Part shown: piece after piece, positions 17,903 to 26,899 of the stretch
Position numbering within the stretch: the first letter of the stretch is position 1
Layout: each line of letters opens with the position of its first letter
Origin: Alteromonas hispanica
GTDB taxonomy: Bacteria; Pseudomonadota; Gammaproteobacteria; Enterobacterales; Alteromonadaceae
NCBI RefSeq assembly: GCF_010500915.1
Contig: NZ_JAAAWP010000009.1
Location: forward strand, 62,001 to 126,000
Direction of reading: 5' to 3'
Length of the DNA stretch: 64,000 bases
Position numbers and translations under genes: made by a program
The notes under the pieces: generated by a model
Databases searched by the model: none
What the model was told of the DNA's origin: nothing
What the model saw: the letters and a program-made list of their open reading frames with translations, nothing else

Positions 17903-18437
17903 ACTTTTCTCTTTAAATGCTTATTTAATTTCTTAGAACAGGCTCGCTTGATGCCAATATGCTTGCTATTGCTATTACTATATTTATGACTAAGACATTC
18001 GACACATTATCTCGATGGCTACGCTTAAAACATCAGTCTGGCTCTTACAAAACGTGCTCTAACCTGACGTCGCTTTAACCTTATACGGCTATAGCAAACC
18101 ACGGTGCAATTAGCGTTACGGATAAGAGTAAACCTTTAATAGTGTGACACAAGCAAGACTGGGCATAAATATGAATAAGGTAGCATTACGCGTTTTTCAC
18201 CTGACAACTCATTCGTCAAAACGCTTAACCCACTGGAAAGAGAGCCTAGACTTAAGGAGATAATGACAATTTATTTAACCGTGCTATTGTCAAAAACAGA
18301 GCATATTGACCGTTACTGTGCTTTTTTTGCATCTAACCAGGCGAGATGGACGTTAGTATATTAAAAACCTGTAAGTCTTATGATGGCTAACAACAATTAA
18401 GCATGTGACTGTAAAAAGTCATATATAAGGAGCCAAA
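17903..18437. other. Long intergenic region before the ECF sigma operon
   Basis: These 535 bases contain no credible gene. Near the right end lie an ECF-like promoter (18328-18356) and a dyad TGACTGTAAAAAGTCA (18406-18421) just before the ribosome site AAGGAG. I see nothing recognisable in 17903-18300. Confidence 0.5.
18328..18356 (+). promoter_or_regulatory. Putative ECF-sigma promoter of the sigma/anti-sigma pair
   Basis: TGCATCTA (18328-18335), 15 bases, then CGTTAG (18351-18356) matches in sequence and spacing the element before DUF4331 at 19774. Both are preceded by a T-run. Two boxes with a CGT-type -10 fit ECF promoters and suggest autoregulation. This is inferred. Confidence 0.5.
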
Positions 18438-18971
18438 ATGGAACATGAAACTCTGTTTCCGCTGTTGTGTAAAACGGCAGAGGGCAACAAAGATGCCTTT
18501 GCTAAACTGTATGAAATAACCAGCTCTCAGCTTTACGCGGTGGCATTAAAGCTACTCAAACGGCCAGAGCTTGCAGATGAAGCAACGCAAGACGCTTACA
18601 TCAAAATTTGGCACAACGCGGGAAGCTACCAGCGAACCAAAGGAACTGTATTAACCTGGATGGTAAGTATTGTGCGTTATAGAGCATTAGATTTAATGCG
18701 CTATCACAACGTTCGCAACGAGGTAGAGTTAACCGATGAAGCCGCTGCCATTCCCGACGCTCCCCAGGCTTTTCAATTAGGCGGTGAGCAACAAAAGCTT
18801 GCTGCCTGCCTCGACGAGTTAGATGGGCCGCAGCGACAAGCCATTCATTTAGCCTACGTAAACGGTCTATCTCACCAAGAAGTGGTGAATTATCTATCTT
18901 CGCCATTAGGCACTATTAAAAGTTGGATACGAAGAGGATTACAAAGCCTTCAAAGGTGTTTATCGCTATGA
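18438..18971 (+). CDS. ECF-type RNA polymerase sigma factor
   Basis: A 177-residue sigma-70 family factor of the extracytoplasmic-function class. Region 2 (about 22-90) includes ELADEATQDAYIKIWHNA and TWMVSIVRYRALDLMR. Region 4 (about 120-175) includes LDGPQRQAIHLAYVNGLSHQEV and LGTIKSWIRRGLQSL, the -35-binding helix-turn-helix. Sequence and partner type resemble the SigK group. A ribosome site AAGGAG lies upstream of the ATG. Its stop overlaps the anti-sigma start (ATGA), indicating translational coupling. The DUF4331/HupE cluster downstream is its likely target. Confidence 0.93.
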   Translation: MEHETLFPLLCKTAEGNKDAFAKLYEITSSQLYAVALKLLKRPELADEATQDAYIKIWHNAGSYQRTKGTVLTWMVSIVRYRALDLMRYHNVRNEVELTDEAAAIPDAPQAFQLGGEQQKLAACLDELDGPQRQAIHLAYVNGLSHQEVVNYLSSPLGTIKSWIRRGLQSLQRCLSL

Positions 18972-19669
18972 ATTATTTGAAAGAAGAAACGCTTAACGCA
19001 TTAGCCGCTGAATATGTTGTAGGAACACTGCGTGGAAAAGCCCGTTTGCGTTATCAAAAATTGATGATGCAATACCAAGCTGTGAGCGATGCCACCGCCC
19101 AATGGGAGCAGTATTTAGCGGGTTTTAACGATACTGTTGAGCCGGTTGAACCGCCAAAAGCCGTGTGGGAGGAAATTCAGCGTCGACTTGGGCATTCTGC
19201 ATCTAACGACACATCTGCTCAAATTGTCGATTTTGAACGAGCAAAACGCGATCGCTGGCGCGGGCTCTCTATGCTATCAACTGCTGCAGCCTTGGTGCTT
19301 GCCGTACTTTTAGTCGTCATGCAGCCAGCCCCAGTCGAGGACGTATCGCATATTGCTGTAGTCAATAATGCGGATAATACGCCGCTGTGGGTTATCGAAG
19401 TATCGCCGAGTAGCATGGACGTAAAAGTTACCGATGCCTTTACCGCTATTGCAGATAAAGACTATGAGCTTTGGATGGTTCCTGCTAATGGAGAAGCACC
19501 GATATCTCTTGGTTTAATGCCTGAGATGGGTGGAGATAGCAGAGCAACGCCAGATATTTTACTCGACAGCAGTATCGCGGCACTTGCAATTAGTTTGGAA
19601 GCCCCAGGAGGCTCTAAAACCGGAGCGCCAACCGAAGTGCTTTATATAGCTCCTATTCTATCGGTTTAA
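18968..19669 (+). CDS. Anti-sigma factor, RskA-like
   Basis: The 233-residue product has a cytoplasmic N-terminal region with LAAEYVVGTLRGKARLRY, typical of zinc-free anti-sigma domains of the RskA class. One TM helix follows (about 100-122, LSTAAALVLAVLLVVM), then a periplasmic domain with YELWMVPANGEAPISLGLMP and LAISLEAPGGS, as in RskA C-terminal domains. It would hold the upstream sigma factor at the membrane until a signal releases it. The ATG overlaps the sigma stop by four bases; a longer frame from 18923 is rejected on that ground. Confidence 0.92.
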   Translation: MNYLKEETLNALAAEYVVGTLRGKARLRYQKLMMQYQAVSDATAQWEQYLAGFNDTVEPVEPPKAVWEEIQRRLGHSASNDTSAQIVDFERAKRDRWRGLSMLSTAAALVLAVLLVVMQPAPVEDVSHIAVVNNADNTPLWVIEVSPSSMDVKVTDAFTAIADKDYELWMVPANGEAPISLGLMPEMGGDSRATPDILLDSSIAALAISLEAPGGSKTGAPTEVLYIAPILSV

Positions 19670-19691
19670 AAAACCGCCCCCCACTCCAAAG

Positions 19692-19730
19692 GCCGCATTT
19701 TTCTCATGAAATATGCGGCTTTTTCTTTTT
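19692..19730 (+). terminator. Terminator after the anti-sigma gene
   Basis: The stem GCCGCAT/ATGCGGC is followed by TTTTTCTTTTT. It separates the sigma/anti-sigma transcript from the DUF4331 operon, which therefore needs its own promoter. Confidence 0.85.
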
Positions 19731-19773
19731 ATTTACGCCTTTGAAACATTTTTTTAAATTTTTTTATTTTTTT

Positions 19774-19802
19774 TGCATCTAGTCGTGCATCTCGCTCGTT
19801 TA
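19774..19802 (+). promoter_or_regulatory. Putative ECF-sigma promoter of the DUF4331 operon
   Basis: TGCATCTA (19774-19781) and CGTTTA (19797-19802) are 15 bases apart, the same boxes and spacing as at 18328. It lies 33 bases before the DUF4331 start. Inferred target of the adjacent sigma factor. Confidence 0.5.
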
Positions 19803-19835
19803 ACTTTAGGAACTCATAAAACAGAGAGATAAAAC

Positions 19836-21428
19836 ATGACAATCTTCAAACGTAAAACACTATCGGTTGCAATTGCTCTCACTTGCGCTGCCGTAACAGC
19901 AGGCGCAATGGCATCAAGCCACAGAGAAGCACCTAACATTACCCGCGCTCCAGCGGTAGACAGTACAGATTTTTACGCCTTTAACAGTTACGAAGAAGGC
20001 AGAGAAGGTTATGTAACCTTCATTGCCAACTATATTCCATTACAAGACGCCTACGGCGGTCCTAACTATTTTGCTATGGACCCTGCAGCACATTACGCCA
20101 TTCATATCGACAGTGATGGAGATGCAGTAGAGGATGTTAGCTTTGTATTCAATTTTAACAATATGCTTGCTGCAGGTAATGAAGGCATAGCACTTCCGAT
20201 TGGCCCTGAAGGCAATCAGAAAATGGTGAAAGTGCCGCTCAAAAATGTAGGTGGCATTAGCGCGGACGATTCTAGCGCCGCCAACTTCTCGGAGATGTAT
20301 ACGCTAACCATGGTTTCTGGTGATATGCAAAGCGGTGAGCGCACTATGCTAACGCCTGCTATGGGCGATATGTTTAAGAAGCCACTCGATTACATCGGTA
20401 ATAAAACATTTACCAGTGAAGCTGAGTACGCACGTTATGCTGAAAGCTTTATTTATTCGTTTGCCATTCCAGGTTGTGACGATATGGCCCGCGTATTTGT
20501 AGGTCAGCGTAAAGACCCGTTTGTTGTAAACCTAGGTAAAACATTCGACTTAGTTAACTATGTACCTGTAGAAGGTGATAGTGCCCCGGGTGCTGGCGAC
20601 GGTGCAGGCTTCCCTGGCGGTATTACACAAAGCGACAGCAACGATGACCTTATTGACAAAAACGTAACGTCATTGTCTGTTGAAGTTCCTGCAAGCTGCG
20701 TAACTGGCGATGGCAATGGCGTAATCGGAAGCTGGACTACGGCGAGCCTGCCGCAAGCACGCATCCTAAACCCAGATGCTACTTTTGCAAAGCCTGAAGT
20801 CAACGGCGGTGCAATGACACAAGTGTCTCGCTTAGGTAGCCCACTAGTTAACGAGCTCGTGATTGGTATTGGCGATAAAGATAAGTTTTCTAGCGCGCAC
20901 CCAAGTCAAGACGGTCAATTTGCGGATTACGTAACGCATCCGTCTTTACCTGAGTTACTGAATATTCTGTTTAAAGATGCGGTAAACACTACGCTAGGTA
21001 CGGAAATTGAGACGCTAGCACCAACTAACTTCCCAAGAACAGACTTGGTAACCGCATTCCTAACAGGTTTCCCTGGTGTGAATCAGCAGGCAACAGTAAC
21101 ACCGTCTGAAATGCTTCGTTTAAACACTGGCATTCCAGCCACACCAGCAGATTCACAATCGGCATTTGGTGTAGCGGGCGACGATTTAGCAGGCTTCCCT
21201 AACGGTCGCCGTCCAGGTGATGACGTTGTAGACATTGCACTTCGCGTAGTTATGGGCCGTTTGTGCTATCCAATCCCAGTGGCAGGTGAAGATACTGACC
21301 TAGGTCTTTGTACACCGGAAGATGCAAGCGTAGGTACAGTGCCATTTACTGATGGTGCACCGGTGGATGCGAGCATGATTGATTCATCATTCCCATACCT
21401 AAGAACGCCTATTGCTGGCTCTGAGTAA
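19836..21428 (+). CDS. DUF4331 family exported protein
   Basis: A signal peptide (KRKTLSVAIALTCAAVTAGAMA, cut near residue 26) precedes the family-defining start of the mature protein, SSHREAPNITRAPAVDSTDFYAF. The rest of the 530 residues is acidic and Asp/Gly-rich, including AHYAIHIDSDGDAVEDVSFVF and the C-terminal GFPNGRRPGDDVVDIALR. DUF4331 proteins are extracytoplasmic and their function is not established. A ribosome site GAGAGAT precedes the ATG. It heads a four-gene cluster with a lipoprotein, a helical-repeat protein and a HupE-like membrane protein behind an ECF sigma pair; the grouping suggests an envelope or metal-related response. Confidence 0.9.
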   Translation: MTIFKRKTLSVAIALTCAAVTAGAMASSHREAPNITRAPAVDSTDFYAFNSYEEGREGYVTFIANYIPLQDAYGGPNYFAMDPAAHYAIHIDSDGDAVEDVSFVFNFNNMLAAGNEGIALPIGPEGNQKMVKVPLKNVGGISADDSSAANFSEMYTLTMVSGDMQSGERTMLTPAMGDMFKKPLDYIGNKTFTSEAEYARYAESFIYSFAIPGCDDMARVFVGQRKDPFVVNLGKTFDLVNYVPVEGDSAPGAGDGAGFPGGITQSDSNDDLIDKNVTSLSVEVPASCVTGDGNGVIGSWTTASLPQARILNPDATFAKPEVNGGAMTQVSRLGSPLVNELVIGIGDKDKFSSAHPSQDGQFADYVTHPSLPELLNILFKDAVNTTLGTEIETLAPTNFPRTDLVTAFLTGFPGVNQQATVTPSEMLRLNTGIPATPADSQSAFGVAGDDLAGFPNGRRPGDDVVDIALRVVMGRLCYPIPVAGEDTDLGLCTPEDASVGTVPFTDGAPVDASMIDSSFPYLRTPIAGSE

Positions 21429-21439
21429 GGAGCACAACT

Positions 21440-21967
21440 ATGAATAATTCGACTAACCAACCAAGCAACCGAAAACTACACCGTATTTGGATTGCAACGT
21501 CGCTGGCGCTAGCGCTATCAGGCTGTTTCGATAGCGATGACGATGAAAAAGCGCCTGAGATCAACGAAGCCCCAGTGGCCGTTGATGATGCGTTAACCAC
21601 TCAGGCAGACATTGCATTTGAAGGCACGCTTTCAGCAACAGATCCTGAAAACGACCCTCTTACGTTTGCCCTAGCAGATGACGGCTCGTTAGGTACAGCA
21701 ACTGTAAATTCAGACGGTAGCTTTACTTACACGCCAAACGCTCAAGTGACAGGCTCGGATAGCTTTACATTTAGCGTTAGCGATGGCTTTAATCAGCAGG
21801 TTACCGGCACGGTAACAGTAACCATTGAAGCTCAGCAATTGTCTGTAGCTAGTTACACGAGAGAAGTGTTTAATCAGGCGCCAACCGACAAGCCACTGCC
21901 AGTAAATGGTCGTGAGTTTACTCAGGACGCCGATGATGCCGCTTTCGACGACTTACTGATTGACTAA
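21440..21967 (+). CDS. Lipoprotein with cadherin-like/Ig-like domain
   Basis: A lipobox (ALALSGC, Cys about residue 30) is followed by an acidic linker (DSDDDEKAPEINEAP). One bacterial Ig/cadherin-like domain spans about 45-135, with EGTLSATDPENDPLTFAL and GSFTYTPNAQVTGSDSFTF, a calcium-binding-type repeat common in surface proteins. The tail (RREV-free, rich in Asp/Asn/Pro) has no known domain. Ribosome site AAGGAG; 11 bases after DUF4331, so cotranscribed. It may be the membrane-tethered partner of DUF4331, which is inference. Confidence 0.82.
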   Translation: MNNSTNQPSNRKLHRIWIATSLALALSGCFDSDDDEKAPEINEAPVAVDDALTTQADIAFEGTLSATDPENDPLTFALADDGSLGTATVNSDGSFTYTPNAQVTGSDSFTFSVSDGFNQQVTGTVTVTIEAQQLSVASYTREVFNQAPTDKPLPVNGREFTQDADDAAFDDLLID

Positions 21968-22009
21968 GTAACAATTAATCACAAGTCACCGTAAAAGAGC
22001 ATAACCGCA

Positions 22010-22031
22010 AGGCCATGGACGGCCTTTTTTT
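22010..22031 (+). terminator. Hairpin-T terminator
   Basis: AAGGCC, loop ATGGAC, GGCC then eight T. It lies between the lipoprotein and the helical-repeat gene, so it may act as an attenuator within the cluster. Confidence 0.65.
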
Positions 22032-22043
22032 AAGGGAACTATC

Positions 22044-23156
22044 ATGTCAAAGTTCGTATCTTTATGGACGTTTTGTGCCTTAGTACTACTTTCGCTACCC
22101 ACATTCGCAAATGCAGAATCTGCGTCCTCACACCCCGTAAAAAATCAAATAGATAAAAACGCCATAATCGCCACTTGGCAACCCGATGAAAAAGCGCTCA
22201 CAAGCCTTTTTGAAGCCGAGCAATTACTCTCATCTAGCCGATATTTATCTGCCTCAGGAAACGAGCGCCAGCGCGTAAGCCAATTCCTACATAAGTTACG
22301 TTCTGAGCAACCCGTTTTAAGGGGAACGCAACTCGAACGAGTTGTTATTCTTGAAGCAAAACTCATGCAAGGCATTCATAAATTTGATGATGCCATGAGC
22401 CATTTGAATACTATCGATGTTTCTCGCTCTGCGGCTGCACAATTGCTGCTTGCCGACATTAGCATTCAACAAGGTAATGGAAATAAAGCGAAGCAGCACT
22501 GCGAGCACCTGCTGGGCAAAACAAGCTTTATGTTGTCTTTTGGCTGTGTGTTAAATGCTGATTTTGCTATCTCACCTTCTATAGAGGTGTATCATAAACT
22601 CAAAAAATTTGAACAATACTCATCACTACCTTCTTCTTCATCGTCACCCATTTCGTCAAGCTTTGAAAATTCTGAATTCATTTGGTTCAAAGAAACACTA
22701 GCAAGCATGGCTCTTTCTGTTGGGCAGCCTGAACTAGCAATAAAGCAATTGGCTGAATTTGAAATTGCTTCGCTTCCCATCAGTGCCATTATCATCTGGG
22801 CCGATGCCCATTATGCTAGTGGTCAATATGGCACTATCACTTCAACCTTAGAGCGAGATGTTACTGACCAATCACGCTTAGACGACGCGTTATTACTACG
22901 GTGGGTTAAAGCACAAAAAGCGCTAGGCGAAGACAACACTAAAGAGATGCGCCTTCTAGGCGAGCGCATGAAAATAAGGGCTTGGCGAGAAGATACCTCT
23001 CACGCTGCGCAAGTGGCAAACTACTATCTTGATATCGATCCTCAGCCTGAGCTCGCCCTAAAATTTGCCCAACTGAATTGGCAGTATGCGCAAACAGAAC
23101 ACGATAAAGCACTACTTGAAAGGGCTGAAAAAGCAAATTCAGAACTAAGTAGCTAG
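22044..23156 (+). CDS. Exported helical-repeat (TPR-like) protein of unknown function
   Basis: A signal peptide (MSKFVSLWTFCALVLLSLPTFANA) opens a 370-residue, almost entirely helical protein. Repeated Ala/Leu-rich helix pairs (FDDAMSHLNTIDVSRSAAAQLLLADI, QPELAIKQLAEFEIASLPISA in separate segments) resemble degenerate TPRs. No catalytic motif is seen. It lies in the DUF4331/HupE cluster, 16 bases before the HupE-like gene, and is probably a periplasmic adaptor for it. A poly-Ser stretch sits near residue 195. Confidence 0.7.
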   Translation: MSKFVSLWTFCALVLLSLPTFANAESASSHPVKNQIDKNAIIATWQPDEKALTSLFEAEQLLSSSRYLSASGNERQRVSQFLHKLRSEQPVLRGTQLERVVILEAKLMQGIHKFDDAMSHLNTIDVSRSAAAQLLLADISIQQGNGNKAKQHCEHLLGKTSFMLSFGCVLNADFAISPSIEVYHKLKKFEQYSSLPSSSSSPISSSFENSEFIWFKETLASMALSVGQPELAIKQLAEFEIASLPISAIIIWADAHYASGQYGTITSTLERDVTDQSRLDDALLLRWVKAQKALGEDNTKEMRLLGERMKIRAWREDTSHAAQVANYYLDIDPQPELALKFAQLNWQYAQTEHDKALLERAEKANSELSS

Positions 23157-23172
23157 GAGTTTCAACAAGGTT

Positions 23173-24273
23173 ATGCAACGATTTATTTTATTTTTCTTTA
23201 TTCTTTTTGCGTTTACTGCAAAAGGCTTTGCCCATGAGTTAAGTAACGGATATTTAACTCTGAATTATCAGCAAGGAGGACTCTTAAAAGGGGAATTGCT
23301 GCTAAAGCCTGAGGATATTGGGCAAGCCGCTAATTTAGATTCCAATAATGACGGGCAATTGCAGTGGGGTGAAGTTTTAGATAATCATTCTTTTGCAGAG
23401 CAATATATCGCGTCCTCGCTGCAAGTAAAGCAGGGCGAAACCAAGTGCGATGTTGCAACAACAATTCCTTCTATGCGCTCAATATCTGCCGAGTCCCTTA
23501 TTGTTTATCCGTTAAATGTCAGCTGCCAAGGAACCGTTGAAATTAGCATAATGTATCAAGGCATCTTTGAAGTAACGCCTACGCATAAACTGCTGACAAC
23601 AATAAAGCTTGAGCAAGAAACCTTAACTACAGTGATAGCTGAAGATAAGCGCATATTAACGCTAACACCTGCGGCTCTCTCTATCACTACACAGTTTTTT
23701 GAAATGGTATACCAAGGCATTTGGCATATTTTTATTGGCCTAGATCATATTCTTTTTCTAGTGGCGACCTTGCTTACCGTTAACCTAGCGCGTAATGAGC
23801 GCACGTGGAAAAAAGAAGACAAGAAGCGAGATATTGTTAAAAGCACGGTAATTTTAGTGAGTGCCTTCACCCTAGCCCACTCTATAACGCTTACCGCTAC
23901 CGCCCTTGATATCATAACGCTAGACAGCAGGTGGGTAGAGCTGGGCATTGCAATTTCCGTTATGCTAACGGCACTGAACAATATATTCCCAGTGGTATTT
24001 AGGCTCGGCTTTTTAACCTTTGGGTTTGGTCTTCTTCACGGCATGGGCTTCGCCAGTGTTTTTGCTGAATTAAACGCACAATCAAACAGCCTAGTAATGA
24101 GCGTGGCCGCATTCAACATTGGTGTAGAAATAGGCCAGTTGGCCATTGTTGCAGTACTTCTGCCAATCCTTATGCTTGCGCGTAATTGGCATGTTTATGC
24201 AAAAACAATTATGCCGTTTGCATCCTCTGTCATCGCCATTATTGCATTAAACTGGACCTTACAGCGCTGGTAG
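23173..24273 (+). CDS. HupE/UreJ-family membrane protein with EF-hand-like loop
   Basis: A signal peptide ends at KGFA, followed by HELSNGYLTLNYQQGG. The first half (about 20-170) is a periplasmic domain containing DSNNDGQLQWGEV, an EF-hand/dockerin-like calcium loop. The second half has about seven TM helices with GLDHILFLVATLL, TLAHSITLT and FGLLHGMGFASVFAEL, the His-rich motifs of the HupE/UreJ_2 family, which is linked to nickel or other metal transport. It ends the cluster begun at DUF4331. The transported ion cannot be decided here. Confidence 0.85.
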   Translation: MQRFILFFFILFAFTAKGFAHELSNGYLTLNYQQGGLLKGELLLKPEDIGQAANLDSNNDGQLQWGEVLDNHSFAEQYIASSLQVKQGETKCDVATTIPSMRSISAESLIVYPLNVSCQGTVEISIMYQGIFEVTPTHKLLTTIKLEQETLTTVIAEDKRILTLTPAALSITTQFFEMVYQGIWHIFIGLDHILFLVATLLTVNLARNERTWKKEDKKRDIVKSTVILVSAFTLAHSITLTATALDIITLDSRWVELGIAISVMLTALNNIFPVVFRLGFLTFGFGLLHGMGFASVFAELNAQSNSLVMSVAAFNIGVEIGQLAIVAVLLPILMLARNWHVYAKTIMPFASSVIAIIALNWTLQRW

Positions 24274-24300
24274 CCATTTTTGTCGGTAGCTAAACTTCAA

Positions 24301-24416
24301 CCCCAAATCAGTGTTTTGATATCGTACAAACGTCCCTAGTTAAATTGAAATTGGGGACGTTTTACTTATTAACGGCTGTGTGGTGGGCTGTAAACGCACT
24401 AAATCGTACGCACTCA
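24301..24416. repeat. Copy A of a 3'-end/terminator cassette
   Basis: The first 40 bases (24301-24340) match copy B at 27524 without gaps and with few mismatches, including ATCGTACAAACGTCCCTAGT. The hairpin (AAACGTCCC/GGGACGTTT) is kept. The right part resembles, on the minus strand, the last codons of the Asp-box gene: it reads AYDLVRL where the intact gene ends AYDLERL-stop. It looks like the remnant of a lost paralogue's 3' end. The rest of 24274-24616 holds no gene I can support. Confidence 0.7.
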
Positions 24417-24616
24417 CAATTAATCAGCAAAAGACAGCATATTCACCTACCGGTCCCCATCACTTTTCCCTCTTTTTTCAAAAAACTATCTATATTTAAC
24501 AAATGCCCTTGTGGCGATTGTTTAAAAAACGCTATGGCACGTCTTATTACTAAAAAGCTCAACAGCCCGTAATGATTCGATCCGAGATATTTACTGAACG
24601 TGGTACTTAAAAAAGC

Positions 24617-26770
24617 ATGATAAATTTTGAAAGCGATGCTGTGCATTTGCTCTATAAGCAATATAAAGCTGTGTATGACAAAGGAGGCATACTGTCGAAT
24701 CTTTCTTCTGATTCGAATATAAGTTCGGTGTGGCAAAAAATAACACACGAAACACAAATTTCTGCTGATGAATTATGTAATCGAGTTGCGTCGCTTGCTG
24801 GAATCGAATCATATCCTGGCACAATAAACGTCCCCGTTCAGTTGGCAAAAAAAATTCCTATGAAAACCCTAGTGCGCCATCATATTGCTATCGCGGGCGT
24901 TGAAGTTGGTGATGCTGTAATTGCCACAGCAAATCCATTTGATACAGAATTACCCGAAGCGCTGGCGTTTATCTTCGGCAGCCATTTTAAATTAGTCGTT
25001 GCTGCGCCCGATAATATTAATCGAGCGATCGAGTCTGTAAAACAGCTACAAGATACAACGACTCGACGAGCCACGAGCTTGAACCTAAGTCGTTCTTCGC
25101 AATCTGAGCACGACGATGGTTCGGTGCCTTCAATAATGAGTTCACTGCTCAGGCAGTCGGTTAATCAAGGCGCTTCTGATATGCACTTACAACCTTTTCT
25201 TAATGGCTCTGTTGTAAGAGTGCGTGTAGATGGTAGGTTGAAGCGAATGACATTAGTATCGAGTGATATAGCCGATGGCTTAATTCGCCATATTAAAGCT
25301 CAGGCGGGTATGGATACAACGGCCAAGATGCTTCCCCAAGATGGAAGAATGTTGGTTGAGCTAGAGGGAAACGAATATGACCTGCGGATATCGACGTTAC
25401 CAGTAGCAGGAGGATGCGAAAAGTTAGTTATTCGCTTTTTAAACCGGCAGTCCGTTTATGCTTTGGCAGATATTGGGTTTTCGCTTGATGAGGTGCATAC
25501 CGTGCGCAGGCTATCAGCTAAACCCTCAGGCGTGGTGCTTGTATGCGGGCCAACTGGGTCGGGTAAAACCACTACACTATATTCGATACTGAATACATTG
25601 AATAACGAAGCCGTTTCCATCATGACCGTTGAAAACCCAGTAGAGTATCAAATGCAGGGGCTCAGTCAGACAGAGGTAAATGAGAAAGCCGGTATGAGCT
25701 TTGCTAAAGCGTTAAGGGCAATTTTGCGACAAGATCCCGACGTATTGTTGATAGGTGAAATTAGGGATGAAGAAACAGCTCAAATAGCTATGCAATCAGC
25801 ACTGACTGGGCATCTTGTTTTCTCAACATTACACACCAATGACTCTTTAAGCGCTATACCTCGATTACTCGACCTTGGTATCAACCCAGTTATTTTAGCG
25901 GAAACATTGGCTGGCATTATGTCGCAGCGGTTACTACGCAAGCTTTGCAATGATTGCAAGCAAGAGACTGAACCTGACAACCCAATGGCAGCTGCGTTTG
26001 AAAAGGTGACGCGTACAGTACAAGCTTACGAAGCTGTTGGATGTGAGAGTTGTGGGTTTAGTGGTTATAAAGGGCGAACAGTAGTCGCAGAAATAATTGA
26101 AATAAGCCAAGCACAAAGAGAACTCTTACTTGGTGGTGAGAAGGATATCGCTAAATTTAAAAACGCTATGCATGGTACGTTTAATTCTCTTTCAATGTCT
26201 GCATCGCGGCTAATAATTTCAGGCATCACTACCGCTGCTGAAGCATCAAGAGTTATTGGCCACCAGTTTTGGTATGCTTTAGCCGATGAATACAGCAGCG
26301 AGTTACCAGATCTAAGCTCACTGTATGATAAGAATAGCCAACAGAATATTAACCAGAACGCAGTGCTAATTGCAGGCGAAGGTTGCTCTAAAACACAATT
26401 ACTTAGTAACGCTCTAAAAAACAGCTGGCTAACGGTGTTAACAGCCGAAGACCCCATATCTGCAAATAGCGTTCTTCATAAAAATGACAACATTGAAGTT
26501 GTTATCCTTGAACTTAGTGACTTACTGAGCGACGAGGAAGCTGTTAATACCGTTGCTCAGTACAGACGTGAAATAGCCTGGTCACGTATCCCTGCACTTA
26601 TCCGTATTCCAGCAGATAAACCACACTGGAAAGCTTTGCTACTAGAACACGGTGCAACTTCAAAGTTTGCGAGCAAAGCTATAGACGAAAAAGAGGTAGT
26701 AAGCCTTGTGCAATCTGCAATAAGCAATAACTTAGACTTCCGCTGGGGAACAAAAAGTGAAAACAGCTAG
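24617..26770 (+). CDS. GspE/PilB-family secretion ATPase with degenerate receiver-like C-terminal domain
   Basis: The N-terminal 140 residues resemble MshE/GspE N-domains (IATANPFDTELPEAL). The ATPase core follows, with Walker A GPTGSGKTTTLYS, Asp and His boxes, Walker B DPDVLLIGEIRDEET and the tetracysteine zinc motif CNDC...CESC. These ATPases power assembly of type IV pili or type II pseudopili. At 717 residues it is longer than the usual 560-600. The last ~125 residues (from NAVLIAGEG to the end) have the alternating beta/alpha pattern of a receiver domain but lack the phospho-acceptor Asp (VVILELSDL). No other pilus-assembly gene is adjacent; a lone pilin lies convergent downstream. Confidence 0.87.
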   Translation: MINFESDAVHLLYKQYKAVYDKGGILSNLSSDSNISSVWQKITHETQISADELCNRVASLAGIESYPGTINVPVQLAKKIPMKTLVRHHIAIAGVEVGDAVIATANPFDTELPEALAFIFGSHFKLVVAAPDNINRAIESVKQLQDTTTRRATSLNLSRSSQSEHDDGSVPSIMSSLLRQSVNQGASDMHLQPFLNGSVVRVRVDGRLKRMTLVSSDIADGLIRHIKAQAGMDTTAKMLPQDGRMLVELEGNEYDLRISTLPVAGGCEKLVIRFLNRQSVYALADIGFSLDEVHTVRRLSAKPSGVVLVCGPTGSGKTTTLYSILNTLNNEAVSIMTVENPVEYQMQGLSQTEVNEKAGMSFAKALRAILRQDPDVLLIGEIRDEETAQIAMQSALTGHLVFSTLHTNDSLSAIPRLLDLGINPVILAETLAGIMSQRLLRKLCNDCKQETEPDNPMAAAFEKVTRTVQAYEAVGCESCGFSGYKGRTVVAEIIEISQAQRELLLGGEKDIAKFKNAMHGTFNSLSMSASRLIISGITTAAEASRVIGHQFWYALADEYSSELPDLSSLYDKNSQQNINQNAVLIAGEGCSKTQLLSNALKNSWLTVLTAEDPISANSVLHKNDNIEVVILELSDLLSDEEAVNTVAQYRREIAWSRIPALIRIPADKPHWKALLLEHGATSKFASKAIDEKEVVSLVQSAISNNLDFRWGTKSENS

Positions 26771-26843
26771 CGAGAGAGTGATGTGGCGCAAGTATACTGC
26801 TCACGAATCGAATTAGGTTAAGTCGTTTCATTCTCATTAAGGC

Positions 26844-26878
26844 GCCACGCTATTTACGTTGTGTAACAGTAGCGTGGC
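26844..26878. terminator. Hairpin between convergent ATPase and pilin genes
   Basis: A 9-bp perfect stem GCCACGCTA/TAGCGTGGC with a 17-base loop and no clear T-tract. Possible bidirectional terminator. Confidence 0.4.
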
Positions 26879-26899
26879 TTACCTGATAAAGGCAGTCCG

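Noticed and set aside
18923..18967. Upstream extension of the anti-sigma gene
   Set aside because: It overlaps sigma region 4; the ATG at 18968 in the ATGA overlap is the natural coupled start.
24443..24848. Minus-strand open frames at the start of the GspE-like gene
   Set aside because: They overlap the ATPase coding sequence, lack ribosome sites and resemble no family; only the short remnant at 24360-24416 is kept as a repeat.
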